Assembly: GCA_011109175.1 (NCBI GenBank)
Contig: RDEW01000058.1
Span: forward strand, 130,033 to 194,032
Direction of reading: 5' to 3'
DNA: 64,000 nucleotides
Origin: Dicyema japonicum
Lineage: Eukaryota > Dicyemida > Rhombozoa > Dicyemidae
Positions 34,690 to 47,039 of this stretch are shown here, piece by piece; within the stretch, counting starts at the first letter, position 1, and each line of letters begins with the position of its first letter. The position numbers and the translations under genes were made by a program. Below the pieces are notes generated by a model. The model was not told where the DNA came from and did not search any database. It saw nothing but the letters and a program-made list of their open reading frames with translations.

Positions 34690-35240
34690 TCCATTTAATT
34701 TTTCAACATTCCTGTATAAATATCGTATTTCTCTCGCGTTAAATGTGTTATAGAATAGTCCAAAACATTTTGTAGTAATTGAGCTCGAAATTCTGTTAGA
34801 GTTCTATTTCCTGCTGCAATAACATCATTATGTTAGATAAATACGTCTTCATTCCAGCCTTAAGAATGGAAAAACAGCCTTCACATGGATTAAGTTAGGA
34901 GAATATGGTGCATCAAATCTTCGTATAGTATGTTCTACTCGTAAACCTTCAAAATTTCCTTCCTTGCAGGATTGTATGATGATTCCTAAATATATAGAGT
35001 TGAATATTTAGATCGTCCTTTCAATGTTGTTACCTCTATCGATATGTGCAGATTTTCTGCCTTGCACAACCAAAAAAAGACTTTCTCCTCTTTTCTTATT
35101 AAGTCCTCCTCACTGTGGTGGTGTCAAATCACACGCACATATCCCTTGACGTTTTCTGAGAAATTGATGAAAATCCATAACTTATAGCCTTAAACTCTAC
35201 GATAGAATATTAAAGGTATCGAAATTGTCCTTATTCAATA
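34690..35240 (-). mobile_element. IS630/Tc1-type (DDE_3) transposase relic
   Basis: Minus strand: VVQGRKSAHIDRGNNIERT, then RRFDAPYSPNLNPCEGCFSI, LKAGMKTYLSN, then in another frame NDVIAAGNRTLTEFRAQLLQ and VLDYSITHLTREKYDIY. PYSPxLNPxExxFSxxK is the conserved block holding the last catalytic acid (the E of NPCE) of DDE_3 transposases. The two upstream aspartates cannot be placed because of frame breaks. No terminal repeats seen. Confidence 0.75.
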
Positions 35241-35481
35241 AAATAGCTTTCAAAACCTTATCCATAACAGATAAACGACATTCAAAAATTATATTAACTT
35301 ATAATTATCCCAAGATAATAAAAAATAATTTTAATTAATTCTTAATTTGACATAATTAAAACTATGTTAAGAATTCTACGTTGTAGCCACGTGTTACCAT
35401 GTATCTCAATTCTAAGATGTTAAATCAATGTTGAAGACATTTAGTTATTTCTTAGAGCATTAGAACTAAAAGCTATTTAAT

Positions 35482-35496
35482 AATATTAATATTATT
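35482..35496. repeat. Candidate target-site duplication, 5' copy
   Basis: AATATTAATATTATT, identical to 38982-38996 across the R2-like element. Low complexity in AT-rich DNA, so the match could be chance. Confidence 0.45.
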
Positions 35497-38400
35497 AAAA
35501 GAAAACATGCAACGTGCGTTCGATTCGGTGGCGTTAAAACTCTCTCGAGTTGGCAAAAATGTTGAAAGGAAAAAAGGAGAAGGGTCACTTGCGTTACCTG
35601 ATGGTATGAATGTAATTCTTGCCATATCCGAGAGCGTTGTGGCAGATGACCCAAAAGAATGGGCGAGGCAGGTAGTCCTGCAGGTACGTAGCAGGCTATC
35701 TCGAATGCCCTGGAATGGATGGCCATACTTGGCGGAGCTCTGCAGTGGCAGATTCAGTACTGCTATATCTGTGAGTGAACTCAAGAAGATGGCTGTAGGC
35801 AAAGAGGGTACTGGTCTAAAGGGGCGGGGACCAGGTGACCACAACTGTCAAAGAGAGCACGAGCACCAGAGCTGTGATACGTTGCAGCTCAAGCATGTTT
35901 ATGAGGTCTTTGCGCGGAATCTCGCTGCAGCGGCAGATGTCCCACTTGAGGACCGTAGATTTACCCGCAAGATTCCTCATTGTAAGGTTAACGGTAGTGT
36001 TAACCTGCATCAATAAGGCTGTGGCTTATGCGGTGGAGGCTAAGCCAGTAGGGTCATTGGGTGACATCTCCCTAGTGCTGTATGCAGCACAGATCACCTA
36101 TGAGGAATTGACGGACAAGCCCAGACCACCCAGTAAATGGAGGGAGCAGATCTGTGCCAAGATTGCTTGGAGACAGACTGAGCTGGAAGCACTGGAGGGG
36201 CACATAAGTAGTGTGGCGAGAGGGGTTAGAGGAAAAGCACCGGCTATAGTAAAGGGGCTAATTAGTAAACTCCGTGTTCCCAAATGGGACCTCAAAGAGT
36301 TGAGGAGGGCAAAGGTGGAGTTAGAGGGGGCAATAATGGTGTATAAGAGGAAACTCTATACACATGAAAGTCGGTGTAAGAGAAGGAGAGAAAATAATCT
36401 GTTTGAGTTTAATCGCAGATTGTTTTACCGTCGCCTACACGAAAATGGCCATAGTGTATGTTCCCAGCAGGACGCGGAAATGCTTTCCACATGGGGTAGT
36501 ATGTGGGAGGCTAAACCACGCAGAGGAAATGCGTGGAATGTCCCGTACAGCGCCGCTCCTTTCTTGGCGGAATCTTGCGGAATTTTCGATTTTCGCAAGA
36601 AATTTGAGGCGGTAGTGAGACATCTCCCTGATTGGAAGACGACCGGGGTCGATAAAGTTTATAATTTCTTTATCAAAAGATGCACTTCATTACACGAGTC
36701 TATGTGTCGTGTATTACAGAAAAGCATCACTAACCCGGAAACGATTCCTGATTGGGCATGCACAGGGACCAACTTATTTGATCCCAAAGCTGGACAACCC
36801 CCAGTCTGCTGCAGATTATCGACCGATAACCTGCATGCCAACCCTGTATAAGCTGATGACCAAATTTGGGCTAATGAGGTCAGGAGCTTTGTAGACGCAA
36901 ATGGGATTCTCTCCGAGAATCAGTTGGGAACTGTGCGAAATTGTCAGGGGGCAAAAGAGCAGGCTTTGATCAACAAATGCCTTTCTGTGTCTCACGGAAA
37001 CTCACTTTTGTCTATGTGGGTGGATGTGAAGAAGGCTTACGATTCAGTTGATCATTCTTACCTTGTCGAGTGCCTACACAGTCTGTGTATGCCTGTGTGG
37101 TTCATCAGCTTTGTAGTGGCTGTGATGAATAGGTGGAGTATTCATCTGAACTATAATAGGCACCGGATAGGCGAGGTAAAACTCAAGAGGGGGATCCTTC
37201 AGGGGATAGCATGTCTCCGCTACTCTTTGTTCTCTGTTTGGAGCCATTGAGTCGCCGCCTCAATGACCGGTTTGAGCAAATACCAGTTCATTGTGAAGGG
37301 GTCTGTTTCAGTACAAATCACCTTCTTTTTATCGATGACTTGAAGATGTATGCTCGAACAGCCGAGGAGCTCTACTCCATGGGGGTCTGTGCCAGGGAAT
37401 TCTTTGAGAGTATAGGGCTAGATTTGAATTATTCAAAGTCTGCGACTAACACGCAAGTATGTAGCGAGTTAGTAAGAGTCCTAGAGGAACACGAAGGATA
37501 TAAGTATCTGGGTGTTACCGAATCTCCAAAGTCCCTTATAATGCCTGAGACAAAGCGACAAATTACTGAAGGCATCCGTAAAAGAGCAGCGTTATTGTGT
37601 AAGACGTCTCTAAATGCAAGGAATTTGTTCCTAGCATTAAATGAGTATGCTGTCTCGCTGCTAAACTACTACATAGGTGTTGTGGAGTTTGAGCCCAAAG
37701 AGTATGATGAGATGGATGTTATGATCCGTGGAGTACTCAGAGAGAACCATGTCCATGTGTTGGCAGCCAATAAGGAGAGACTATATTTACCCCGTGATAA
37801 ATTCGGCCGTGGACTGTGTGGAGTAGTCCAACTAAGTGAGCGTATCCTAATGCGAATGCACGACACCCTGATAGCTGGGTCAAGTGTGTCTGCTAGGAAG
37901 CACGCCATAATAACGACCGAGAAAACACGGGCAACCCACCTAGGCACTATCAGACCTTTTTTGTCTGCTAAGTATGGTGTTGATGATGGTGGGCTAGTAA
38001 ATGTGAAGGCGTTGATCGAATTACAATATAATAATTTGATGGAAAAGATCAACTTAAAAAGCCTTCATAAGGTCCTCTTCAGAGCATTGGACAACCCACA
38101 TGTCGACCTTAAGTCGTCGACAATATGGCTAAAATACGGTGACAACTCACCTCGATCGGAGGCGTTGTACACGTATATGCAAGACCGCAATATTTTTTGG
38201 GGTCGATCAACAAATACATGTCCCCACTGTAAGTCAAGGAGCATGTCGGTTGATCATTTAGCCACTCGATGTGGATCCATGCTCTGCCACGACTATGTGT
38301 GGAGGCACAACGAGGTAGTAAGGAGTCTTCATCTTCTACTATGCAATAAGTATGGTATTCGCCACACCAGAAAGTTGCGGACTCATAAGGTGCAATCTGT

Positions 38401-38981
38401 AGTAGAGAACACCAGGGTCCAAATTAAGGTAGACAGTGTTATCCGTACCTCGGTGCTAGTCAAGCACAATAAACCGGACATTGTGGTACACGATAAGGAG
38501 TCTGGCCAAGTCCTTATCATAGAGGTTGGCATCACGTCTCAAGACCGTTTGCAGACTGTGGAGGTGGAGAAAAAAAGGAAGTATGACTTTCTTGCAAACG
38601 AGATGGGGCAGATGCTTGGTTGCAAGGTCCTCGTTATTCCTATAGTAATGACGTGGGAAGGAATTGCAACAAAGTACCACAAGGGTTATCTGAAGCAGTT
38701 GGGGGTAGATAGGAAGCTCCAGGCCTATCTACAGTCCACTGTGTTAAAGCGGACCCTAGAGAGCCTGACACTGGAGTATAGGAGGCAGAGCCCTGAGATG
38801 CCATATGGGCAGAGGGTTCAATTAGACAAAGCGCTCTCGGAGTTGTTTCAGCAACCAGAATCGAACCTGCCTGAGGAGGCTGGCGAACAGGCAGGCGAGG
38901 AAGGTTGTTGATTAATAAATATATTAACTTTTTTATTGTTTATTTATTAAATAAAGTGGGGTTTAATAATATTATTAAAAA
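35497..38981 (+). mobile_element. R2-like (restriction-like-endonuclease) non-LTR retrotransposon, nearly full length
   Basis: A single long coding region (35507-38911) preceded by only about ten bases and followed by a short AT-rich 3' end with AATAAA at about 38949. It is bounded by a 15-base candidate target duplication. Its GC content is plainly higher than the flanks, a sign of recent arrival. Shortened relatives are at 43841-44358 (minus) and 63274-63606 (plus). Confidence 0.8.
35507..38911 (+). pseudogene. R2-like element protein: reverse transcriptase, CCHC finger and PD-(D/E)xK endonuclease
   Basis: About 1134 residues if four 1-bp frame breaks are allowed for: extra base at about 36007, extra A at 36771, missing A at about 36863, missing G at about 37204; the net shift is zero. 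Reverse-transcriptase motifs in order: TTGVDKVYNFFIKR, AADYRPITCMPTLYKLMTK, VDVKKAYDSVDH (first catalytic D), KRGILQG plus MSPLLFVLCLEPLSR, FIDDLKMYAR (the YxDD box, 37327), GLDLNYSKSAT, KYLGV. Then come CPHCKSRSMSVDHLATRC (C-x2-C-x8-H-x4-C, from 38219) and NKPDIVVHDK...LIIEVGI (38471-38530), the PD...ExG core of the R2-type endonuclease. R2-type proteins cut a target and prime cDNA on it. No N-terminal zinc fingers are evident. Close to intact, but not expressible as it stands. Confidence 0.9.
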
Positions 38982-38996
38982 AATATTAATATTATT
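38982..38996. repeat. Candidate target-site duplication, 3' copy
   Basis: AATATTAATATTATT, following a short A run at the 3' end of the R2-like element. Confidence 0.45.
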
Positions 38997-40099
38997 TAAA
39001 AATTCGATAATAACAAGTCAACAACTAACTCTAATTTAAGGCACGTAAATTAGCATCTTTGTACGTAGCTCGTCTATTGGAGGTAACTATCATACTGCTT
39101 GGATTGATTACACACGATGGAAATGAAAAGGAATATGACTATAGTAGAATCAAGTTTCTGACTCAAACATTGAATATGAATTAGCTGCATTTTAATACCA
39201 AAAGATGATGGTCTTCTCCCGTCGATCTTCTAAGAATCTGATGAAAGGTTTGAGATTTGAAATTTTTATCGTTAACATACTTAAAAAACAAATCAAATAA
39301 TAATCATATTCTCCAAATATTTTACTTGAAATCGCAAGCATTTAGGGGCAATCACAAATTTATCTGATGTGAGTTGCATTCAAATAATTAAAGCCAATAG
39401 AATTATCTGTAGCAATATTAGACCCAATTAAAAATGTTCTGTTAATATAAGGAAGAACAATCAACATTTTATTATAACGATGATTTCCGCAATATGGTGT
39501 TTCAGGGAATGATATAAATATATTAGATTGTTGTATAAGAATTTGGAAAATGAAGACAGAAACTCGTATGTGAATATATTAAATCGTAGAATTCTAGTTA
39601 TTGAAGGAATACAGCTTGATTAGAAGTTACCAAAATAATTGAGCGTCGACCATTTTGATAACAGCCAGATTAAATTCAATAACAAAAATACGACAGAATA
39701 TTCCACTAAAGATATAAATCAATAGCTGATGTATTATTGTTAAATTGGTTAACCACTTAAAAAATAAAAGTAACCATATTTTTAATATTTATATTATTGA
39801 TAATTTTTCTTAATTATCTTCTAAATTAATAATTTTTTAAAAACAGAAGTTGATCACTTGATATTTGGAGAACCGTTATGGATTTATAGGTCAAAATTAG
39901 TGAATACAATTCTATAAAAATTGCTTCAATCCTTAATCCACGTCAATGATGAATGAAATGAGATGAAAATTATTTTAAAATCTGACAATAAATTAATAAA
40001 AATTATTTGAAATTTAATGAAAAGTTAAATAGGTCAAATGGAAAAAATGACCTCTTTAAGTTAAATAGGTCAAATTTTTTCGTCGACCTGGGGACGTCC
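38997..40099. other. No gene seen
   Basis: AT-rich sequence with short low-complexity runs. Confidence 0.5.
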
Positions 40100-40505
40100 A
40101 AAACCGAACTACTTGCAAAGATTCTTTCCACCGAAGACAACTTAGATCCTTACTAGGATGAACTGGCCAACAAGAATAAACAAGGAGTCACTTATATAAG
40201 AGATGTTGTACGGGTCCACAGAGTCTCAAAATTATTGATATGCGTTGGAAGCTATTTGGACATATCTTGAGAATGGACTTGGATGGTCCAGCTAATATAG
40301 AAATGGGGAATACTTCATGAGAAAGAAAACGTGTTTATGTGGATGTCTCGTGTTACACTACAAAAAACGCTTGATGGATATCTAAAGCTTGTGAACAAAA
40401 GTCTAAGAAATGGAGACGATCTGGATGAGTTGAGGAAACTCTATACGATCAAGGACGTTGAAAGAGGTTGGTTCAAAAGATTGTTTCGAATGCTGCAAGA
40501 GTGAA
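40100..40505 (+). mobile_element. LINE K C-terminal fragment
   Basis: Plus strand: RQLRSLLG, IIDMRWKLFGHILRMDLDGP plus ANIEM, then LQKTLDGYLKLVNKSLRNGD and DLDELRKL. It ends with KRLVQKIVSNAARVK in another frame. LRSLLG, RW.LFGHILR.D and LR.LA.DR..WK.LV are the C-terminal motifs of this LINE type. Its last 130 bases match 53520-53650. Confidence 0.7.
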
Positions 40506-42335
40506 ATTATAACTGTTATGGTTCTACTCATGCTGCCTAAAAATAGGTCAAGTTATGAATTATTTTATCTTCATAGGGTAATTTGATATAAATTATATAA
40601 ATTATGAAAGTATCTCCCATATTTTCTGTGTTTTTTTCTATGTTCAACAACATCATTGCTCCATCAGTATCAGGAAGCACCTATTGATGGACAGCACGAA
40701 AAAAAATAATTTGTCTCAAAAACTTTTGTATAAAAATATACAAGTTAAGTCAGTGAAGTATGAAAAAAATCACCAGTCGAGATTTTTGTATTCTGGGAGT
40801 AAAATAAACTTTTTCCGAAGTACGATTTTTCGTGAAAGTTATGAGAATGAGGTTATGGTTATTGGTAGCATCTTAGAACAATGTCCAATTGGTAGAGAGT
40901 CAATTTTTTTCATAATCACTATCCGATTTTCGATGACTTTGACTCTTTTTCATTAACTGATTTATGGAATCCGAGCTCTTTGCTGTAATTTTCAATACTC
41001 TGGCTAGTAGCCTTAGAAACTTTGTATCCTTCGTGCTAAAAATACTCTTTACTGTAAAAATGCCTTGTGGTAACTTGTGTAAATCTTGCTTATGCATACT
41101 CCACTTCGTAGATACCTGAAATTCAAAGTTTATAGTATCTTCAACAGTTACAAAATCCAAAAAGTGTAATTTTTCTACTGCTAGAATCTACACAAATAGC
41201 TATTAATATATGTAGATCCTTCTCTGATTTCAAAAGAACACTTGTAACATTATCCAACCAAAAACTAAATTACATAGCTTTGTCATAATGTGGCATTCTA
41301 TTTGGATGTAGTTATTCTGTGATATGTTCTCTAGAGCGATTATCTTGAAGCAATTTCAACTCTGTGGACATAACTATCTCTGAGCAGAGAGATTCACATT
41401 GGTTTTGTCTGTTTGTGAGAGCTTCCTAATAATTTACGTTTTGTGAATGAAATAGGGTAATACTATAATTTAACTATACTTGAAAGAACCACAAGATTGT
41501 GTTTTTAGACCGATTTAGTTGGATTTCTCTTTGCATTTAAATATAAATTATCATAATGTTTTCCAGTTCCCACAGTCGCAGAAGTAGAGTGTTTTTCTAA
41601 TGTAACTTGAATTCATCCGAACCAACAAAAAGGGAGAAAATGTCAAGCCCTAAAAGATGTAAGAATTCCTCCAGTGAATTGAAGGTAATTTTTTTTCATA
41701 CCATACTGGCAATTGGAACATCTGAAAAAGGTGGATCACATGATGCCATTCTAGAAGAACAGGAAAAAACAGGAACATATGAAGTGCTATTTGCAATCAT
41801 AAAGCCATCTGGCACCATGCTAACAATGGTTGATAACATGGTAAATGATCTCAAAAGTCTTTATTGAGATATAACTATTAAAATTTAACCAAATTCTATG
41901 GATGATGCAAACTTTGAATGGATGCCGGATGCAAACTTTGAATCAATCCGAGAGCATAATGTTTTGAATTGCGAGAGTACAATGTTTTGAATTTTTGGAT
42001 TAAATTTAATTATCTTTAATTTTATGTTTGTAAAAGGATCTGGATGATCTGAGGTCGGATCCGAAAAACAGGAGAAAATGGAAACGACTCACAGTGCGTG
42101 TCCAGAGATGCATGGCAAAAGTGGAATCTCCAATTTGTTAACTTTTCTGGTTCCGGGATATTGCCAATATTAATAATTATGTTTATAATTAAATAATATT
42201 TTATTAAATTTATTTGATTTTATTTTAATAAAAATTGTGATTAATTGTGACAACAACGTTGTGTGAATGTTCCAATTAATAGGTTTATAATAATAAATAA
42301 TATTACCAGTATTTTCATGTATAATCATTTATAAA
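40506..42335. other. No gene recognised; two unassigned ORFs
   Basis: ORFs at 40684-40956 (plus), 41160-40900 (minus) and 41607-41867 (plus, beginning NSSEPTKREKMSSPKRCKNS) have no motif I can name. The last has a normal-looking amino-acid mix and follows a polypyrimidine-AG ('cccacag'), so an exon is possible. Confidence 0.35.
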
Positions 42336-42339
42336 TCAA

Positions 42340-43131
42340 TGATGAGTAAAATTATAATTTCAAAAATAATTGATGATGGAGTACCAATGTGGGTTGCTAG
42401 AAAGGATGCTCGCGTTATAGTTTTATTCAAAGGAAGAATTGATGTTTCATACAATATTAATAATACTGTAATCTCATTATATTAAAAAAGATTTTACATA
42501 AAAATTTAAATGATGCAAAATTTGAATTAAAAAATATTGAATATGGTGAAGTTATGTTTTTATGGAAGAAAAATGACATAAAATTGATATTTACTAGCAA
42601 ATCTTTTACTACAGAACGTTTATTATCTGTTCGTTTAGAATTATTAGCATACAACCATAAATGTAAAGAAATTTGTTTATTAACTTAGACCCTGATAGAT
42701 TATTTGATTTTCCAGAGAAATTCACAAATAACAGTTATTATAAATGTAGCAAAAGTGTTCTATATTTCCCTCCATATGATAAAGTCATTATAAGTGATTT
42801 GAAAATAAAATTATCATTTATAGATAATAGAACAAGTTTTACCGGAAATAGTTATTTTAAATTAATCATTATTTAGAACTCGAATGTCAAAATGATATAA
42901 GAACAAATCTCAAATTACAGTCAACGGCATTATTCACATAAAAAAGCATAATATATACTTCAACAACTATTATTATTCAAAAAAGTACATAAATATATAA
43001 CTTTAGATAACAAATATATAATGGAGATTTGTGTAATTGGTGGAATTACAATTATCTGTGGAATCTTTTTTATAATTAAACGACGGCGAACACGTAACAA
43101 TTCATTAAGACGTAACAATTTAAATTATTAA
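42340..43131 (+). pseudogene. Unidentified single-pass membrane protein, broken or intron-containing
   Basis: Open pieces in succession: KIIDDGVPMWVARKDARVIV, FKGRIDVSYNINNT; then LNDAKFELKNIEYGEVMFLW, TSKSFTTERLLSVRLELLAY (about 42507-42690); then LDPDRLFDFPEKFTNNSYY and FPPYDKVIISDLKIKLSFID (42673-42876). The last piece, from 43021, reads CVIGGITIICGIFFII followed by KRRRTRN and stops at 43131. A hydrophobic segment followed by a basic tail right before the stop is the ending of a type I membrane protein. Introns of 20-30 nt could bridge some of the gaps, but I could not build a continuous model. I do not recognise the family. Confidence 0.35.
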
Positions 43132-43134
43132 TAT

Positions 43135-43796
43135 TTACTTTGTTTTGTAAGTCACAATTTTGAGATTATTTATTTGATTAATTGTATAACACTTCATCCA
43201 TGAAAAAATATAGAAAATATCTTATCTTTAAATCAGAGGTTTTCAGAAAATAATTCTTGCGGCAGATTAATAGTAAAAATGAAAATTTAAATTTTTTCGG
43301 GTACGTAAAAGTGAGTACAAAAATTGGCAATTTCATGGACAAGTTGTAATGAAAAACGAGTTTCTTAATAGAAAATAAAACATTGTTTTCAATATTCTCT
43401 GACAAATAACAAATCCCACATTAAACAGTATTATCTGAAAAAGGTATATCATTATTTTTCTTCATATTTATGACCAAACATAGTCAGAATGTGATACGAC
43501 AATCAGGGATTATCATGATTTTTATAATTGTATGAGGTTTCAATAATTCTGAAATAAATTCAACAATCAGATATGAACATTTTAATGATTCGTTGAACTC
43601 ACTAGTATCACTAAACAACATTTGACTGGATCTAAAATGCATAATAAAAATAAAATTTGTGTTGTTTTTCAAATGCATAAAATAATCCACAGATTTTTTG
43701 GAATAGTCCGGATGCTTGGATGTAAAATGTCTATTTAGTCTGCTAAGAACCAACTGATTTACCAATTTAATAATAAGCACGTTATTAATTTAATTT
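43135..43796. other. No gene seen
   Basis: AT-rich, two short minus-strand ORFs without motifs. Confidence 0.45.
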
Positions 43797-44358
43797 ATTA
43801 ACCCCGGATACACCGAGAAAAAAGTTAAAGGTAACACCCAGATACTTATATCCTTCGTGTTCTCTAGGACTCTTACTAACTCGCTACATACTTTCGTGTT
43901 AGTCGCAGATTTTGAATAATTCAAATCTAGTCCTATACTTTCAAAGATTTCCTTGGCACAAACCCTTATGGAGTAGAGCATACATCTTCAGGTCATCGAT
44001 CAAGTGAAGGTGATCTGTACTGAAACAAACCCCCTCACAATGAACTGGTATTTGCTCAAACAGGTCATTGAGACGGCGACTCCATGGCTCCAAACAGAGA
44101 ACAAAGAGCAGCGAAGAAAAGCTATCCCCCTGAAGGATCCCCCTCTTGAGTTTTACCTCGCCTATCCGGTGCCTATTATAGTTCAGATAAATACTCCACC
44201 TATTCATCACAGCCACTACAAAGTTGATGAACCACACAGGCATACACAGACTGTGTAGGCACTCGACAAGGTAAAAATGATCAACTGAATCGTAAGCTTT
44301 TCACATCCACCCACATAGACAAAAGTGAGTTTCCGTGAGACACAGAAAGGCACTTGTT
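43797..44358 (-). mobile_element. R2-like RT fragment ending in a LINE J 3' tail
   Basis: On the minus strand 44358-43841 matches 36975-37517 of the R2-like element: MPVWFINFVVAVMNRWSIYL, KLKRGILQGDSFSSLLFVLC, LIDDLKMYA, ESIGLDLNYSKSAT. It has an internal deletion of about 20 bases after the IDD box and a frameshift. Right after the codons for LGVT the sequence changes to CTTTAACTTTTTTCTCGG and TGTATCCGGGGTTAATAAAT, which is the J-type tail seen at 13640-13612. The R2-like C-terminal half is absent. A chimera of two element types. Confidence 0.8.
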
Positions 44359-44815
44359 CCGTGAGACAGAATTTTAAAGAACATATGAATTTTTGACTTT
44401 ATAAAAATCGCCCTAGTGATGAGCCAATAATACTGATTCTCAGCACACAGCATCTCAAAAAGATCAATCGTCTGTTTGTAGTTCGAAAAGGAACACTATT
44501 AAACATTTTCGTTGATTTTATGGTCCTCAGCAGACTATTGAATACAATAAACTCTCTTATAATAAAGAAGACCCCCAACCTGATAGTTTATGGTCAAATA
44601 CAGAATTTTCTGTCTCAGCTATTCAAATGCATGCGATTGATAGCTTCTTGAGTGTCGTAATAATGGTAAGATATGTAGAAAACGTTATAACAAAATGCAA
44701 AAAAGAAGTCTATGTCTTGAACAGTCTCACTTGCTAATGGAAGTACAGAAATCATCCAATTTTATGTACTATATACAAACAATACATTGAACAATGATTT
44801 CTTACGCATGTAATT
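44359..44815. other. No gene seen
   Basis: No assignable coding sequence. Confidence 0.4.
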
Positions 44816-44819
44816 TTTA

Positions 44820-45010
44820 GGCCAATTCATCTCTTGGACAAATGTCATGAAGATCGATGCTTGTTGAAAAAGAGCCTTCAAAATCCGGAACGCTGGATTT
44901 CTCCAGAGTTCCAGAAACCAATGCCTCTCGAGGCCATGATACGAATGAACTATGAAACGCACCGCCGTGACTACGAAGATCCAGTCATTCGGTCAGTCGC
45001 TCATTAGAAT
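44820..45010 (+). mobile_element. LINE J 3' fragment
   Basis: Matches the reverse complement of 12610-12810: 'catctcttggacaaatgtc', 'ggaacgctggatttct', 'ccaatgcctct'. It is the C-terminal part of the J element after the RT thumb. Confidence 0.7.
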
Positions 45011-45655
45011 ACAAAAAACGCAACCAACTTCAATCACTAGGAAAAAATATTGAATGTTTTAAAAACAAATTAAAAATATGATAAAAAAATAAAAATTAAC
45101 TTCATAAACGAATAGCTACTTTTCTAGACTTTTATCACAATAATTTTTGGAACAAAAACGATTTATTACGTAACAAGACAATCTAAATTGTTTCCATATT
45201 AGATGCTGGTGAAATAATTTCTGTATAGTGATCTAAATGTTGTTTATTTATATCTCTGAACTGATTTTGCTCTTAAACAATGTCTGTCTCAAAATTGTAT
45301 TCCCAACGCATTTCGTACGTTGGTGGATCGTGTTAGTGAGATTGCCCAAAAGTTCTGGAAATGTTGAAATTATCATAATCCTGAGTTTATCAAGTGTTTG
45401 TCTTAAATGACCTCATATTAAGCTGGTTTAGTGAGTATGTCACTTTACATGGTAATTGAACTAGAGATGCCAGTCAGTTCGGACGCTCCCAGAGAAGACG
45501 CTCGATAATTAAGATGCTATTTCAGCTATTTTTAGTAAAATCGATTCCCCACATTCATCGTCTTTTGCTTCAAGTAGTTTTTGAAAATCCAAATTCAAGT
45601 TCTCTCCACCTTATCTTTCCTAGATTAGATAATTAAGACAGCTTGGAAAAGTATT
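45011..45655. other. No gene seen
   Basis: AT-rich with no assigned features. Confidence 0.4.
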
Positions 45656-45659
45656 TAAC

Positions 45660-45960
45660 AAGTCGAAGAAGTGCAGGACGATTCCCAAGACACAAGGCGA
45701 TCAACGGAATTGTCAAGCGAGCCCTGGAGTCTGCGGAAACCCAGCTATACTAGAACCTGTTGGCATAGACAGAGGAGACGGAAAACGTCCCGACGGGATC
45801 ACAATTTTCCCATTCGAAGAGGGGAAACCTTTGGTCTGGTACGCTACTTGTGTCGACACGCTTTGCCCGTCCAACATTGTCGGGAGCGTTTAGGGTCCTC
45901 AAAGATCCAACAGAATTGGTAAAAACGGGGACGGTCTCATTCTCCATAGATTCCCCGTAT
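45660..45960 (+). mobile_element. LINE X nuclease-like domain fragment
   Basis: Frames read GRFPRHKAINGIVKRALESA-like, then AILEPVGIDRGDGKRPDGIT, FPFEEGKPLVWYATCVDTL, PSNIVGS. Here the domain keeps one frame for about 70 codons, the best copy in the window (compare 24830-25735). 45902-45954 is identical to the reverse complement of 28287-28339. Confidence 0.75.
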
Positions 45961-45969
45961 TTTCTAGAT

Positions 45970-47035
45970 AGTTGACAAGGCTATTAAATTCCTACGTCTC
46001 ACTCGTGCTTGTGGTCCCGACGGTGTTTGCACTATTCACCTCAAACACCTTAGATTTCAGGCACGAACCTGAGGTATCAAAAGTGCTGGAAAAGCTTGTA
46101 TTAATGCGCATTTCTCCTGTTCTACATCTACCACAATTTCAACATGGCTTCAGAACAGACCGTTCTACAACGACTCATTTGGGTCCAGGACGGCCCCAAT
46201 ATCTATCGATATACAGAAGGCCTTTGATTCTGTTACGAGGAAACTCCTAACGCAAAAGATTTTTACTCCAAACTTACATCCGAACATCAAGCTATGGCTG
46301 AAAATTTCTTAATTGAGCGACGCGGAAAGTTCCGGATTGACAAAATTACCTCAAAATCAAGACTATTCTCCAATGGAGCTCGGCAAGGCAATCCTCTGTC
46401 TCCTCTCTTATTTAACTTATTTCTACACGATTTACCTACTATGATCAGGACACCATGTTTTTATCTTATGCGGACGATTTGATTATCGTGCAAAGACAAA
46501 TCTCCCTCCAGGGCTGTGGTGGTTCAGTTACACCACAACCAGGTGTGTGACTGACTACGGACAAAGATTTAAAGGTGGATTTGAGATATTCCTCGGAAAC
46601 ATTCCCATTCCTTATACACGAATCCAGAAAATCCTTGGAGTAACTTTCGACTCTTTGATGACATTTAGCAGTCACGTTGAAAATGTGTTAACCAAAAGTC
46701 TTCGAAAATGGAACGTCCTAAAATCCATCGTAAAGAAGAGCCCCTTCCCTCTTATTGCTTGTATCAGGAAAGTATATCTCCAAGTTATTGCGCCGATGAT
46801 TGAATATGCCTGTTCTGACTGGAGATTCGCCATTCCTACTACGAGGGTGGAGTTTGTGAATTCTCTCATACAGATGATCATGAGGCACATACAATCAGAC
46901 TCCACATTTGTCCCCAGTGTACGTTCAGAGGAGGCGACTGTGAGAAATGCCCAGGGTTCCAGGTTTCCTACGTTTTTGCAAGGAACTGAGAAGCCAATTC
47001 AAGAAAAGGTGGCTCATGCATAGGAATTTCGAATG
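45970..47035 (+). mobile_element. LINE J reverse transcriptase, most complete copy
   Basis: Plus strand motifs in order: EVSKVLEKLVLMRISPVL, PQFQHGFRTDRSTTTHL (RT block 2), SIDIQKAFDSVTRKLL (block A, in a second frame), ARQGNPLSPLLFNLFLHDLP (block B), YADDLIIVQRQ (YADD box), ILGVTFDSLMTFSSHVENVL (thumb), QVIAPMIEYACSDWRF. Three frame changes separate the pieces. These are jockey-type LINE motifs. No endonuclease domain is attached; it begins directly after the X fragment. Confidence 0.85.
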
Positions 47036-47039
47036 GCGT

